64,000 nt of DNA, taken from Rhytidiadelphus loreus. Taxonomy: Eukaryota > Streptophyta > Bryopsida > Hypnales > Hylocomiaceae. Below, in pieces: positions 35,831 to 47,628 of the stretch. How positions within the stretch are numbered: position 1 is the stretch's first letter; every line of letters starts with the position of its first letter. The notes beneath the pieces are model-generated. The model searched no databases and had not been told where the DNA came from. It worked only from the letters and a program-made list of their open reading frames with translations. The stretch is from positions 61,895,093 to 61,959,092 of the forward strand of contig OX344763.1 of NCBI GenBank assembly GCA_947034895.1, read 5' to 3'. Both the position numbers and the translations under genes were made by a program.

Positions 35831-36589
35831 AGCGCATGCGCCCCATGCGAACGCGAGTATTTCATAAGTTGTCCCACCTCGTGGTCCATAATTTCCATGA
35901 CAACGCCTTCTACTTTGCATGCCTTGTAGTGGCTGAATGTGGGCCTAGTGTTGTGGAGGTCTAGTTAGTTTCTTCGTTTTCAACAAACCGCCAATAGTCC
36001 GGCAGACACTTCTTGTATACTTCAATGAACTCAAACTCTTTTTCATTAGTTTAGGATAGTGAGAATATCAAAGCCATTTGATGTAGAAGACCTTGAAACG
36101 GCAATTGCATTTATTGTGGCAAAGTAGTGGAATAATAAGGATTCACATACAAATGGGTGTGAAGCCACCTAAAAAGTTTACACTGAATCTACATTTAAAA
36201 CAATTATCAATTCAAATGAAAATGATTCATTTGGCTCTTGATTGACTCTCTTTAATTTTTGGGTGCTATAGCAACGTAGGGGGGCCTCAATTGTTATGTA
36301 GTCTATTCAAATTTTATTCTTCTTGCATTGTTAATGATTAGTTATTTGGCTCCTTACAGGCTTAATGGCAACTGTCCAATTTAGCAAGTGCTTAGAGGAA
36401 GTCAAAATTATTCTCGACCATGAATATTTCCAGTGAAAATTTGTTTAGTTTGCCTTTGACTTCCTTATTGTCGTCCATTTGTATTGTAGACAATGTCTTT
36501 TTAATAGGTGGCAAAATCACCATGATGATGGTTATTCTATTTGAATTGATTTGTGATCTTTGAAATAGGATTAAGGACTTTTGAAAAGG
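35831..36589. other. Intergenic DNA
   Basis: No gene recognised; the 104-codon minus-strand frame at 35606-35920 overlaps the motif cluster and is compositional. Confidence 0.45.
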
Positions 36590-37400
36590 CTACAAATTGT
36601 ATTGCTTTACTCATTATGGCTAGTGCAATGAGTCCAAAGGGCATTTCCAAGATTGCAAAATGGGTGAGTAAAATATTGCCCTTCATTTTGTATAGGTGAT
36701 TTGAATCCTTGAATAATGAAATGAAAATATATTAATGAACAATTCTAGATGGATAGTTGGTGGTGGACATTTCATTTCACTTTTAGTGCTTATTTGTTGC
36801 AAGACAAGTGATGCATTTGATACAAAACACATGTGATATTGTTTGGGGAGCCAAATTTGATGAGGCCATTAGAGAGGGGTGGGCCATGATGGAAGAATAT
36901 GTGTGGGTTCACTAAGGGAAAGATTGCACAAACCTTAGGTTTGGTTGTTCTAGTATAAAGCTTGTATTATTAGATTATATGCTAAAAATACCCCTATTTA
37001 GTTGTTATGTTTTAATATTCATTGATATGGGGAGCCGGGGGATGCAGGGCTTTATTAGAAGAATTTGAGGATGTCAAGAAACTTTCCGAGTCTGAGAATG
37101 GGTGCTTGTTGTTACAACTCATTAAGGTTAGTGCAATGTGTGGATTGCACATGAATAAATATATCTGCTAGGTTAATATTGCTTTTACCCCATTCCGTGA
37201 ATATCATATGTACTAATGACAATTCCATCTTATAATGATGAGCCTGGGACGGAATGCACATTTACACAATCTCTAAGCGTTCAAATCAATACCACGGATA
37301 TTTTTGAGCGGACCAATAATAGGTTAAACCAAACACTGGCAAACTTGGATAACCTTGTGCCATGGGCAAATCGTTCGTGACTGGAGACATTGTTGTGGTG
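36590..37400 (+). pseudogene. Scattered exon-like remnants of an unrecognised gene
   Basis: Short open segments with plausible protein texture appear at about 36618-36665 (before GTGAGT), 36830-36915, 37030-37130 and 37240-37380 (PGTECTFTQSLSVQ and nearby), broken by stops. No family recognised; the case rests on amino-acid texture only. Confidence 0.25.
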
Positions 37401-37653
37401 CACCAAATGGCAAGCTTGTACCATGGCATAAGTACCAATTTTGATTTTTGAAGAAGGATCATAGAAATAAATAAATTATTTATGAAGATAATAGTACTAA
37501 AGTCATGCTAGACATGTGAAATGGCAATGTGCTTGACAAAGAACTTCATTTTATATTTCTATACTATGATTTTGCTAAACAATCCATGGATTGTTTCTCT
37601 CATATGGAGGATCATATTTTGCTAAACACTCCACGGTATATGAATGTTTAACT

Positions 37654-38168
37654 GGTTAGGGCCTACTACTTCAATAGTTTACATTTGTGAACCCCCCAAA
37701 AATATGTATACCCATAAATGTTGTGCCCCGTTATTCTTGGTTCACAAGTTTGAAACCCCTAAAGATTGGAAAATGTAAAAATGTGTGCCCTTCATTTTAT
37801 CCCTTTGTTTGTAAATATGATGGCTACACTTTCAATGAATATGAAACAAGTTTTATTGTTTGGGTACTTATGAATGTATACATAAATAAAATTTGAATAC
37901 AACCATGAAATGGTTAGGGCCTACTACTTCAATGGTTTACATTTGTGAACCCCCAAAAAATATGTATACACATAAATGTTGTGCCCCATTATTCTTGGTT
38001 CACAAGTTTGAAACCCCCCAAAATTGAAAATTGAAAAATGTGTGCCCTTGATTTTATCCCTTTTTTTGTAAATATGATGGCTACACTTTCAATGAATATG
38101 AAACAAGTTTTATTGTTTGGGTACTTATGAATGTATACATAAATAAAATTTGAACAAAACCATGAAAA
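37654..38168 (+). repeat. 258-bp tandem duplication
   Basis: GGTTAGGGCCTACTACTTCA starts at 37654 and again at 37912; the two copies are nearly identical with a few substitutions and small indels. Non-coding. Confidence 0.9.
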
Positions 38169-38879
38169 TAGCTAGGAAATAGCTAAGACAATTAATTGTG
38201 ACAATTAGTTCCCATCTGCACCTTCACGGTGCTTGATGAAGCACATGATGAAACTTAAATAGGAGCTCATGTTGTCACACCCAATCCTTATGGGATATTT
38301 GAACAACCATCTTCCTACACTCATTCTATGCATTGTATATTGCAATGCATAATTGATTATATTGACCTTTGTCCTCCCACGCAATTTATAATGTGTCAAT
38401 CATACTTCACCATAAATGAATAAAAGGTATTTATCCCTAAATTCCCAAGCCCCTTCTTTTAGAGCTCTCCAAAAGTGGTGTACATTGATCAAAAATCCTA
38501 CATTCTTCATAGTTGGATCTTGTTTTAGAATGGATTCACCATATAAATTCAAACTAAACATAATCGAGATCGCATGGGAAAATAAAACACAACCATATGA
38601 ATTATGGATGGTAAATTTCTAATGTTTGATTATTTCCTTATTGAAATTGCAGAAGTGATGTTAGGGTGGGAATCCTCTTTTTGCATGTCAAATCTAATAA
38701 GTTGGTCATTGCAACAATAATTAATAAAATGGCTAAAAATGCATAACCCGAATTTTTAAATAAAAGATGAAAAGGTGCACTACATTTTTTTGAAGTGCAT
38801 TTGTAATTTAAATTTCTGTCCAGAATTTTGTGTAAGAGAATTTCAAAGTCAAAGTCTTAGATGTTTAGAAATTCAAACT
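38169..38879. other. Intergenic DNA
   Basis: No recognisable gene; frames of about 65 codons only. Confidence 0.5.
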
Positions 38880-39250
38880 ACGCCCTGTATCCGTAGTCGC
38901 CCACCCGCGGTCGCCACACTATCGGGGTGTATAAATTACCCACTGGTCCTGCACACGTGGTTGCCCATCCCCACTAGCCCTAGACCCATAGTCATCCTAT
39001 CTACAGTCGGTCCATCCCAACTGAACTTAGACCCACAGTCGCCCTACCCGCATTTGCATTCACATTCGCATTCGGCCCCTCCCCAGTACTCCAATAACCT
39101 TAGACCCGCAAGCGCCCTACCCGCAGGTGCCTTCACAGTGGTCCCTTAGACCCACAGGCGCCCTACCCGCGTTCGCTCTCAGACCTGCACGCGCCCCTTC
39201 CCGAACTCGCCCCAGGGCGATTGTGGGTTCATTAGCCGTCGCCCTACCCA
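38880..39250 (+). repeat. Cluster 2 of the CCCGCAGTCGCCC motif family
   Basis: Tandem variants such as ACCCACAGTCGCCCTACCCG and ACCCGCAAGCGCCCTACCCG, mostly on the plus strand, with one reverse copy (GGGCGATTGTGGGTTC) near 39206-39230. Confidence 0.75.
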
Positions 39251-39458
39251 ACTTCGCCACTTTCCCTTCCTTTGTGTATTGCCTTTTACCTACTTAATAG
39301 TGGCTGATTGCGTGCCCAGGAGCTTGGGGTTTGAGTTTCACTTATATGTGGCTCACGTTCTTGAATTTACTCCATCATTCATTAATCGCTAGATAATACG
39401 TTGCAAGCACTTGTTAGGTTTTGATTCCTTGCCCCAAATCTTGAGAGTATCTCCAATA

Positions 39459-41062
39459 GCGGACCACAAGAAAAAGACCAAAGCAAAAGGAGCCATGCAC
39501 CCTAGGCAACGATGCATCCTTTTGGACCTAGCGTGTATGGCCTACCGAGATTGGGATTGAATTTCAAGAGACTGGACCGCCAAGACTTGTAAGTCCTTCG
39601 TGGGGTGGAGCCACATCAACAAGTTATTCCCCTATCATCGGCACTACACGAATTGACGCAACAATATAGCAAATCTGCATCCATGTCGTAATGATGCGTT
39701 TATGCAACGATGTATCAAAATTTATCGATACTTGTATGGCACACATTCAGTGCCTAGGAGCAAAGTCCTGTATTTCATATGTGCAATGGTATATGCGAAA
39801 CTCATTCTGTTTCGAAGTATGGATTGGAGTTCAATCAAAGGAGTGAAGCATGCTCGCCTTCCACCTACAAAAGACATTCTAAGGGCGGCTCTATTTGCCA
39901 ATCCACGCGAAGGGCTAGGCCAGAAGAAAAACTTGAAGGAAGGAGTGCCCAATGAACAATTTCAGTGGACATCATCTGATTCATCTTCTAAAGACGAAGA
40001 CAACTATGGTGAAGACCCTCTAGTGAAGCCTATAAACATGGCAATGGTGGCTTCTACTTCCTAAAATTTACCTCCCCCGAGAGTGGAAGAAGAGGGTGAA
40101 TGAGCTAGGCAACCACAAGATCTTGATATTTTGCCTCTTGCTATGGTGAATCCGATTACAATCCCTTGCACTGAAGAGGACGAAGTCATGCAGTATGTGC
40201 TTACATGCGTGCAAGAAGCTGCAGATGACGTTTTTTGGATAGAGATGGAAACAGAAGAGGATGTTCAGCCTTCTTTGTTCCAATTGGAATGTGTTGAAGA
40301 CATGTTTCCAAGTGAAGAATTTGTTGAAGATGGAATTGTCCTTGATACAGTAATATTGGATAGCAAAGCTGTTTACAGAGCTCAACTCAAGAAGCTTCTA
40401 AAAAAGTTGGATGAAAAACATGTGGAGTGTGAGAAACTTCACAATCAAAAAATGCAAACTTTGAGTGGAGATATTGTGAATAGCTTACGTGCTGAAATTG
40501 AAAGTTGACAAGTTTTTTTGTCAATGCAAATAACAAAGATTTTAGACTTTGAAGCATTTTACCTTAGATTCTCTTCTCGGCATGCTGGAGGATCTAGTTC
40601 TTCTAGCAATGAGTTTGCCAAAGAACGACTTGCCAAAATTATGGAAGCATGCAAGTTGGAGGAAGATCAGGTAGACTTGGAGAAGCGAGGGGTGGAAGAA
40701 GCACGATCAAGATTAAATTTCTTGAAAGCATTAAAGGACAAAGCCCCCCTTGACTGTGTTGCAGAAATGTGTGGTTGGAAAGACGTGGCTACTAAATAGC
40801 ATTATCTCTTACGGAAGTAGTTGACTTGAAAAAGAAGTTTGGGGTTTCTTTGTCCTTGAATCTGAAATTAGAAAAACATCGGGATACACTAAAGGCGCTT
40901 TTGAAGTTTAAAAAATCTTTCAAGAAATATTGGTTGGCAGAGAAGTTGGGGAACGATGACCGATACCTTAGGACTTTGATGTTGGAAGGTAGGAGAGCCA
41001 CGTATGAGATGGAACGTGAGGCTCGTGACCGCAAAGAAAAGGGCAAAATGGATGTTGAATGA
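39459..41062 (+). pseudogene. Coiled-coil protein of unknown function, broken
   Basis: A single frame from about 39459 to 40799 reads as coherent protein interrupted by several stops (for example TAA 40062-40064, TGA near 40101, TGA 40506-40508, TAG 40797-40799); coding texture then continues in another frame at 40826-41062. The first part is basic (HKKKTKAKGAMHPRQRC); the middle is acidic (SSDSSSKDEDNYGED, EEDVQP); the last ~230 residues are heptad-rich (KKLLKKLDEKHVECEKLH; EEDQVDLEKRGVEEARSRL). No domain recognised. It sits between two clusters of the CCCGCAGTCGCCC motif and upstream of the hAT gene; it could be an accessory gene of that element, which is inference. Confidence 0.5.
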
Positions 41063-41385
41063 TTTTTCTTTTTAGCACATTTTTGAGGACTATGTATATT
41101 CCATATTATGTATATATAGAATGATATTATCCATTTTGAACATTCCAATGCAAGTACATTGAATTCCATGTAATTCCTTGATAAGAATAAATAAATATAG
41201 ATATGAATTTTTGGTTATTTATGTTTGCAAAATTGTAAATACTTGAGTATTCTAGGAATTTTGGCAGAAAAATGGCCTTAGGACTTTAGGGGTTAAAAGA
41301 GAATTAAAAAAAAAGAACAATTAAAAACTTGTCGGATTGATAAAGAGCTTGTTATTGAAGTTCAAACCAGTTGTCACGGCTAAGG

Positions 41386-41596
41386 TGAATTGACCCCCTC
41401 ATTGCCCCTTGAGGGCAAACCTTGGAATTTTTTTATTTTCAAGGCTTCATTTTTTTTGGAAATTTTGAATTCATAGTTTCAATCAGAGGCCTCAAATTAC
41501 TCTAGGGAGATGCAAGAATTACCAAAAAAATTGGCACAACATAGGGGGCTTTTTTGTCAAACCTAAGTTGACCGGGGCAATGAGGGGGTTAGTTCT
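41386..41596. repeat. Small inverted-repeat element or hairpin
   Basis: ACCCCCTCATTGCCCC at 41393-41408 has its reverse complement GGGGCAATGAGGGGGT at 41574-41589. Flanking bases match weakly. Could be a MITE or a remnant of a larger element. Confidence 0.5.
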
Positions 41597-41599
41597 TCT

Positions 41600-42010
41600 T
41601 GCGCAGTTGTCACCCCAGGCAAGACCTCTCTATCGCCTCATATAGGACCTGCGGTCGTCCCCACCTAGACTCACAGTCTCCTTTGAATCCAGCATAGTGT
41701 CGACCTGCGGTCGCCCTTGTACCCGCAGTCATCTATAAGACCTAAAGTTGTCCATTCCTAGACCCGCAGTCGCCTATTCTTGGACCCGCAGTTATCCATT
41801 CCTAGACCCGCAGTCGCCTATTCTTGGACCCGCAGTTATCCATTCCTAGACCCGCAGTCGCCCATTCCTGGACCCGTGGCGCCCACTTCTGGACCCGATG
41901 TCGCCCAATTTTGTACCTCTAATCGCCCATCACCCGCAATTGCCCTTCACCAAACTTATTTCAGATTTTTGGACCTGCATTCTCTCATGGGGTGACTGTG
42001 GGTCCAAGGA
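41600..42010 (+). repeat. Cluster 3 of the CCCGCAGTCGCCC motif family
   Basis: Tandem units of about 26-27 bp (CCTAGACCCGCAGTCGCC and TTGGACCCGCAGTTATCC alternate at 41757-41875), ending with a reverse copy (GGGGTGACTGTGGGTCCAAG) near 41990. Confidence 0.8.
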
Positions 42011-43423
42011 GTTGTATTGTATAAAGCTCTAGAATACCCCTTGTTTTATCACCTTGGCTCCGTTGATAAAACTCTTGTCTTGGACCTTCAAAAGAGGCTT
42101 TATGCAGACGTTTAACTTCTTTGGAGGGCAACAACCGTGTTTAGAAGGGTTTATAAGACCATTCTAAGTGAGTTGCTTTGTCATTACATCTTCTATAGTA
42201 TTAGTGTGATTACTGTAGTCATTTTCTTTGAAGACCCAATGTTGATCTACTACATGGCTAGACAAAGTGTTGGGAGGGGGGGACTATGAATGATACGCGG
42301 AGGTCCACGAAGGGTTGGGACCCTTGGCTAGTACCGTGCACCCCAATTGATAATTCTCCCCATGCTCAAAAATGCGTATTTTGTAGGTGGAGCAAAGCAT
42401 TTGTATGGAAGAGAGTATTGATTTACTTTGGATATGGCAACTCGACTACATCGGAGCGTTGTAAGGAGATCCCTAGAATTGTACAAGAAAAGTTTAGGAC
42501 TTGCGAGGGGCAATTTCAAGGTCCATGAGTTACGAAGAGATGTATGATGCATCGACCAGATATAATACACTTGCTACTGTTGTAGAGTCTCTTGTCACAC
42601 CCGCATTGGATGTCAAAGAAGAAGGGTCTCTCAATCCTTTTGAAACAAATGCAAGACAAATTCCTATGTCTGATTCAGTAGATTCTACTTAAACAACGCT
42701 TGAGAGAAGGAGGAACACGCCATCTGTTTCTTGACAAAGAAGCATGGATGAGTCATTACAGACGAGCCGCAGATAAGAGTTGGATAGTTTGTGGGCTTAT
42801 TTCTTTTACGAGGCAAACATTGCAGTCAACGTTGTGCACCACCCGGCCTTCATGAATGTTGTTAAACAAACTGCAGCAGCAGGATTCATGTACCAACCGC
42901 CATTGTATAATGCAATTCGCACAAAAATGATAGACATTAAAAAGATATCTGTTCAAGCCATGGTCTCCAAGCGGACGAGGGTTTCAATAAGTCAGTATGG
43001 AACAACAATTTGTTTAGATGGTTGGTCTGATACTAATTTGCGGCTGTTACTGAATATAATGTTGGTGTGTCCCGCCGGGGATGTCTTTTGGGGATCAGTG
43101 GATAGTATTGGGGAGAAGAAGGATATATCCTACACGACTGAGGCGATGGCACGATACATTGAGGAAGTTGGTCCTACCAACATTGTGCAATTGTGTACGG
43201 ACAATGCTGCAGTTATGATGGGGGCGATGGCAAAGTTGGAAAAAAGGTACCCTGACATTTATAGGCAGGGTTGTGCAGCACACATTTTGGACTTACTCTT
43301 AGAAGATTGGGCAAAGGATCAGAGGATAGAGGAGTTGGTAAAAAAGGCTTCGTCAATTGTGAAGTTCATCAAGATATACTAATATACTTTGGCGTTGTTT
43401 TGGAGATTTTCACCAAACAAAAT

Positions 43424-43431
43424 GTTGAGAC
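43424..43431. repeat. Left 8-bp target-site duplication (GTTGAGAC)
   Basis: Perfect match to 49396-49403, directly outside the CAGGGTTGAC terminus. Confidence 0.93.
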
Positions 43432-43560
43432 CAGGGTTGACAAGGCATGACGTTGGACGTCCGGACGTCCAAAGTCCGCGGGCGCTGACCCCCGAACGTC
43501 TTTTGACATACTTGGCAAATACTACTGTTCGACCGCTGGACGGGCGAATGGCCAAAACTT

Positions 43561-43670
43561 CCGACGGCATCGAGTGGACGGGCAGATCGCAGACGGGCCA
43601 ACCGAAGCTTCCGACGGCATCGAGTGGACAGGCAGATCGCAGACGGGCCAACCAAAGCTTCCGACGGATA
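43561..43670 (+). repeat. 50-bp tandem repeat near the left end of the fold-back element
   Basis: CCGACGGCATCGAGTGGAC recurs at 43561 and 43611 with CCGACGGATA at 43661, a 50-bp period with a few substitutions. GC-rich; the open frames here on both strands are compositional. Confidence 0.85.
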
Positions 43671-44639
43671 GGGGAGAGCGGACGGGCCGACCGGAATTTC
43701 CGATGGACTGACGCACATGCGGTCGGTTGGGTGGATGGCCATGAAGTCGACAAGGCGGACGGCCACGCGGTCAACCAGGCATGAGGACGGCCACGAGGTC
43801 GACCTTGCAGTCGGTGCAGGCGGACGAGCGGACGGCAAAACAAATTAATCGATACCGTTCATTCATCTAGCCAAACACCTGACTACCGGACGCTCTGTTC
43901 ACATTCATGTGGACCATAATATACCATTGGAAAGATATCATTCATAGCTTTCCAATGGTATATAATACATTCAATTTGGATAAAAACTTCAAATATGGGA
44001 CATCTCCAAAGATTGCAGTCTTCCTAGTCCTCCATCCGACCGAAGTAAAATGACATAAAACATGATTTTCAGATCACTTTTACGCATAGTAAAATGTCTT
44101 TTTTATTAAAACTTTGAACTCTAAAAACATTGGAAATGAAGCCAAGTTTTACCTCCAGAAATCCATTTCAAGTTTTAACCTTCCAAAAAAAAGTTATGAA
44201 CTATTTTCTAAGGCTACTTTTGAAAATGACCAAAAAATTGCCGTCCGCTCCTCTGACCCGCCGTTTGTCTTTCTGACGACCCGTCCGACCCTCTGCTGAC
44301 CGCAGTAAAATGTCTTAAAACATGATTTTTAGACCTCTTTTACGCATAGTAAAATGTCTTTTTTCAAAAAACTTTGAACTACAAAAACGTTGGAAATAAA
44401 GCCAAGTTTCAGCTCCAAAAATACATTTCAAGTTTTGATCTTCCAACAAAAAGTTATGGACCATTTTCTAAGATTGTGTTTGAAAATGGCCAAAAAAACG
44501 CCGTCCTCTCCTTCGACTCCCATCCATCCATCTCACCACCCAAAGGACCCTTCAAGTCTCCAATCCGCCATCCGCCCTTCCCACTCGCCATCTGCTCCTC
44601 CGACCCGCCGTCTGCCCTTCTGACGGCCCGTCCGACCCT

Positions 44640-45627
44640 CTGCCGACCGCAATAAAATGTCTTAAAACATGATTTTTAGACCTCTTTTACGCATAGTAAA
44701 ATGTCTTTTTTCAAAAAACTTTGAACTACAAAAACGTTGGAAATGAAGCCAAGTTTCACCTCCAAGAATCCGTTTCAAGTTTTGACCTTCCAAAAAAAAG
44801 TTAAAGACCATTTTCTAAGGCTTTTTTGATAATGGCCAAAAAAACGTTGTCTTCTACTCCTCTCCTCCGACCCCCCGTTCGCCATCTAACCACTTGTCTG
44901 CCTATTGTACCCTCCATCCAGTTGTATTGTATTAATGAATTTTAAAAAGTACAGATTCGCTTTTCAAGGCTTCTATTTAATACTACAAAGTACAAACATC
45001 CTATATAGCATTTATGTATACAAAGGAAGGATAATCCAAGTTAAACTTTCACACATTGAAATATGCACTATAATTGTTATACTCTAAACCCTAAATCTTA
45101 AACCCTAAATCCTAAACCCTAGACCCTAAACCTTGAATTTTACATTAGTGAACAAACACATTGCTTTAATGTGCAAAATATGTTTGACTTCTAATTCCCT
45201 TAAAATGTGATTATCATGATGTACTACATATGGATTTTTGCATAGTTCATAAGCTTATTCATATATGTTGTCAACATGTTTTTGGTATTTTCTACATCAA
45301 TTATGATGTGCCAATTTACAAATGTTAAACATACAATTATAATTTGAAGTTTTTTTTCTTTAAGTTTTGTTGTAAAATGCATTAATAGTTTGAAACATCA
45401 AAGTATACATAGTACAAGCAATTATATTATTTTATAATTGTATTACAAGATGCTACAAAAAATGCTTTAAATATTTTAATGTAATTTAATGTTGTTCAAG
45501 ATTAAATATTGCATTTATACAACAAAAATATTATTGAAGTTGTTTTCCTACACCCTTACACCTATAAATTGTAAATTGTCAACTATATATCTCATATGAA
45601 AAATATTAGTGCTTGAATAGTTTAAAA
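44640..45627 (+). repeat. Left inner arm of a ~1-kb palindrome
   Basis: Reverse-complement match to 46641-47628 without indels: paired coordinates sum to 92268 throughout. I saw about one difference in the inner ~450 bp and a few more near the outer edge. Includes a telomere-like CCCTAAA tract at about 45084-45130. Confidence 0.93.
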
Positions 45628-46640
45628 CATAATCAACCTTCAAATGTGATGTTTTTTTGTATATGACTATGATGACCCTCATTAATATATATTTGTAATG
45701 TATTTATACATCAATAATGATGTTTTCAATTCATCTTGTTGTAAATGTGACATGTGCAATTGTGATTTAATAATTTATATTATTAGTTTAGTTTTATATC
45801 TCGTCTTGAAAAAATTTGGAATCATTTTAATATATGTTTTGTTCTTTATCACACTAGATTCTATTATTTTTTAAATTGCTAAGAATAAACACTAAAAAAA
45901 AAGTTCAAAGGGCTATTTGTTTATATAAAGTAAAGACTAGAAATGTCATGGAAAATGTTTCTTTTCATCTCTATTATTTCTTTCATTTGAAAAACATTAT
46001 GTTTGCCAACATTTTTTATTAAAATATATTTGATAAATAAGTTTTTTAAATATTTTTGACATTCAAATTTTGACAATCAGATAATGTAACAAATATATAA
46101 ACTCCTAATCCTACAAAATCCTAGTTTACAAACTATTGAGTTTTATTTCACCATACCAAGAATTTGCCATTAAAAATTTAGAAAAGTATCTCAGTATCTT
46201 TACAAATATTAGACATCATCTGAAAAAATAGTCTTTTAACTTTTCCCAAAAAAATTCAATACTACTATCAATATAAATTAACAAAACCGAAGACATAAGT
46301 ACAAATAGAAATATAAATGTATACCACAAACTTATAACCAAAGAATTGTAGAAACACTATAAAATAATGCATTTACAAATGATTTTATAGAAAATTCCGT
46401 AATTTAAAACCTTGAAGAATACAATATCGATTGGATTGAATGACGAAAAACTATATAGTTTGACTTTTAGTAATATATATAATTAACCAAGCATGCTAGA
46501 TCTCCCACAATATAATTGCAAGAAAATCTCTTGTCTAATTAAATAATGATCAATTCAATTTTCTTAAGTAAAAATAAGGAACCCAAAAGTGTTGAAGGGA
46601 TCATATAAGGGGCAATCATGTTTGACAAAGGTCGGTTATC

Positions 46641-47628
46641 TTTTAAACTATTCAAGCACCAATATTTTTCATATGAGATATATAGTTGACAATTTACAAT
46701 TTATAGGTATAAGGGTGTAGGAAAACAACTTCAATAATATTTTTGTTGTATAAATGCAATATTTAATCTTGAACAACATTAAATTACATTAAAATATTTA
46801 AAGCATTTTTTGTAGCATCTTGTAATACAATTATAAAATAATATAATTACTTGTACTATGTATACTTTGATGTTTCAAACTATTAATGCATTTTACAACA
46901 AAACTTAAAGAAAAAAAACTTCAAATTATAATTGTATGTTTAACATTTGTAAATTGGCACATCATAATTGATGTAGAAAATACCAAAAACATGTTGACAA
47001 CATATATGAATAAGCTTATGAACTATGCAAAAATCCATATGTAGTACATCATGATAATCACATTTTAAGGGAATTAGAAGTCAAACATATTTTGCACATT
47101 AAAGCAATGTGTTTGTTCACTAATGTAAAATTCAAGGTTTAGGGTCTAGGGTTTAGGATTTAGGGTTTAAGATTTAGGGTTTAGAGTATAACAATTATAG
47201 TGCATATTTCAATGTGTGAAAGTTTAACTTGGATTATCCTTCCTTTGTATACATAAATGCTATATAGGATGTTTGTACTTTGTAGTATTAAATAGAAGCC
47301 TTGAAAAGCGAATCTGTACTTTTTAAAATTCATTAATACAATACAACTGGATGGAGGGTACAATAGGCAGACAAGTGGTTAGATGGCGAACGGGGGGTCG
47401 GAGGAGAGGAGTAGAAGACAACGTTTTTTTGGCCATTATCAAAAAAGCCTTAGAAAATGGTCTTTAACTTTTTTTTGGAAGGTCAAAACTTGAAACGGAT
47501 TCTTGGAGGTGAAACTTGGCTTCATTTCCAACGTTTTTGTAGTTCAAAGTTTTTTGAAAAAAGACATTTTACTATGCGTAAAAGAGGTCTAAAAATCATG
47601 TTTTAAGACATTTTACTGCGGTCGGCAG
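46641..47628 (-). repeat. Right inner arm of the ~1-kb palindrome
   Basis: Mirror of 44640-45627. Its telomere-like tract reads TTTAGGG at about 47136-47184. An identical 60-codon frame lies in each arm but has no known motif. Confidence 0.93.

Noticed and set aside
43379..43843. Frames of 130-154 codons near the left end of the fold-back element
   Set aside because: Arg/Ser/Pro-rich translations of GC-rich terminal DNA and a 50-bp tandem repeat; no domain.
44905..47363. Identical 60-codon frames in mirror positions
   Set aside because: Identity follows from the palindrome; no motif or homologous family is apparent.
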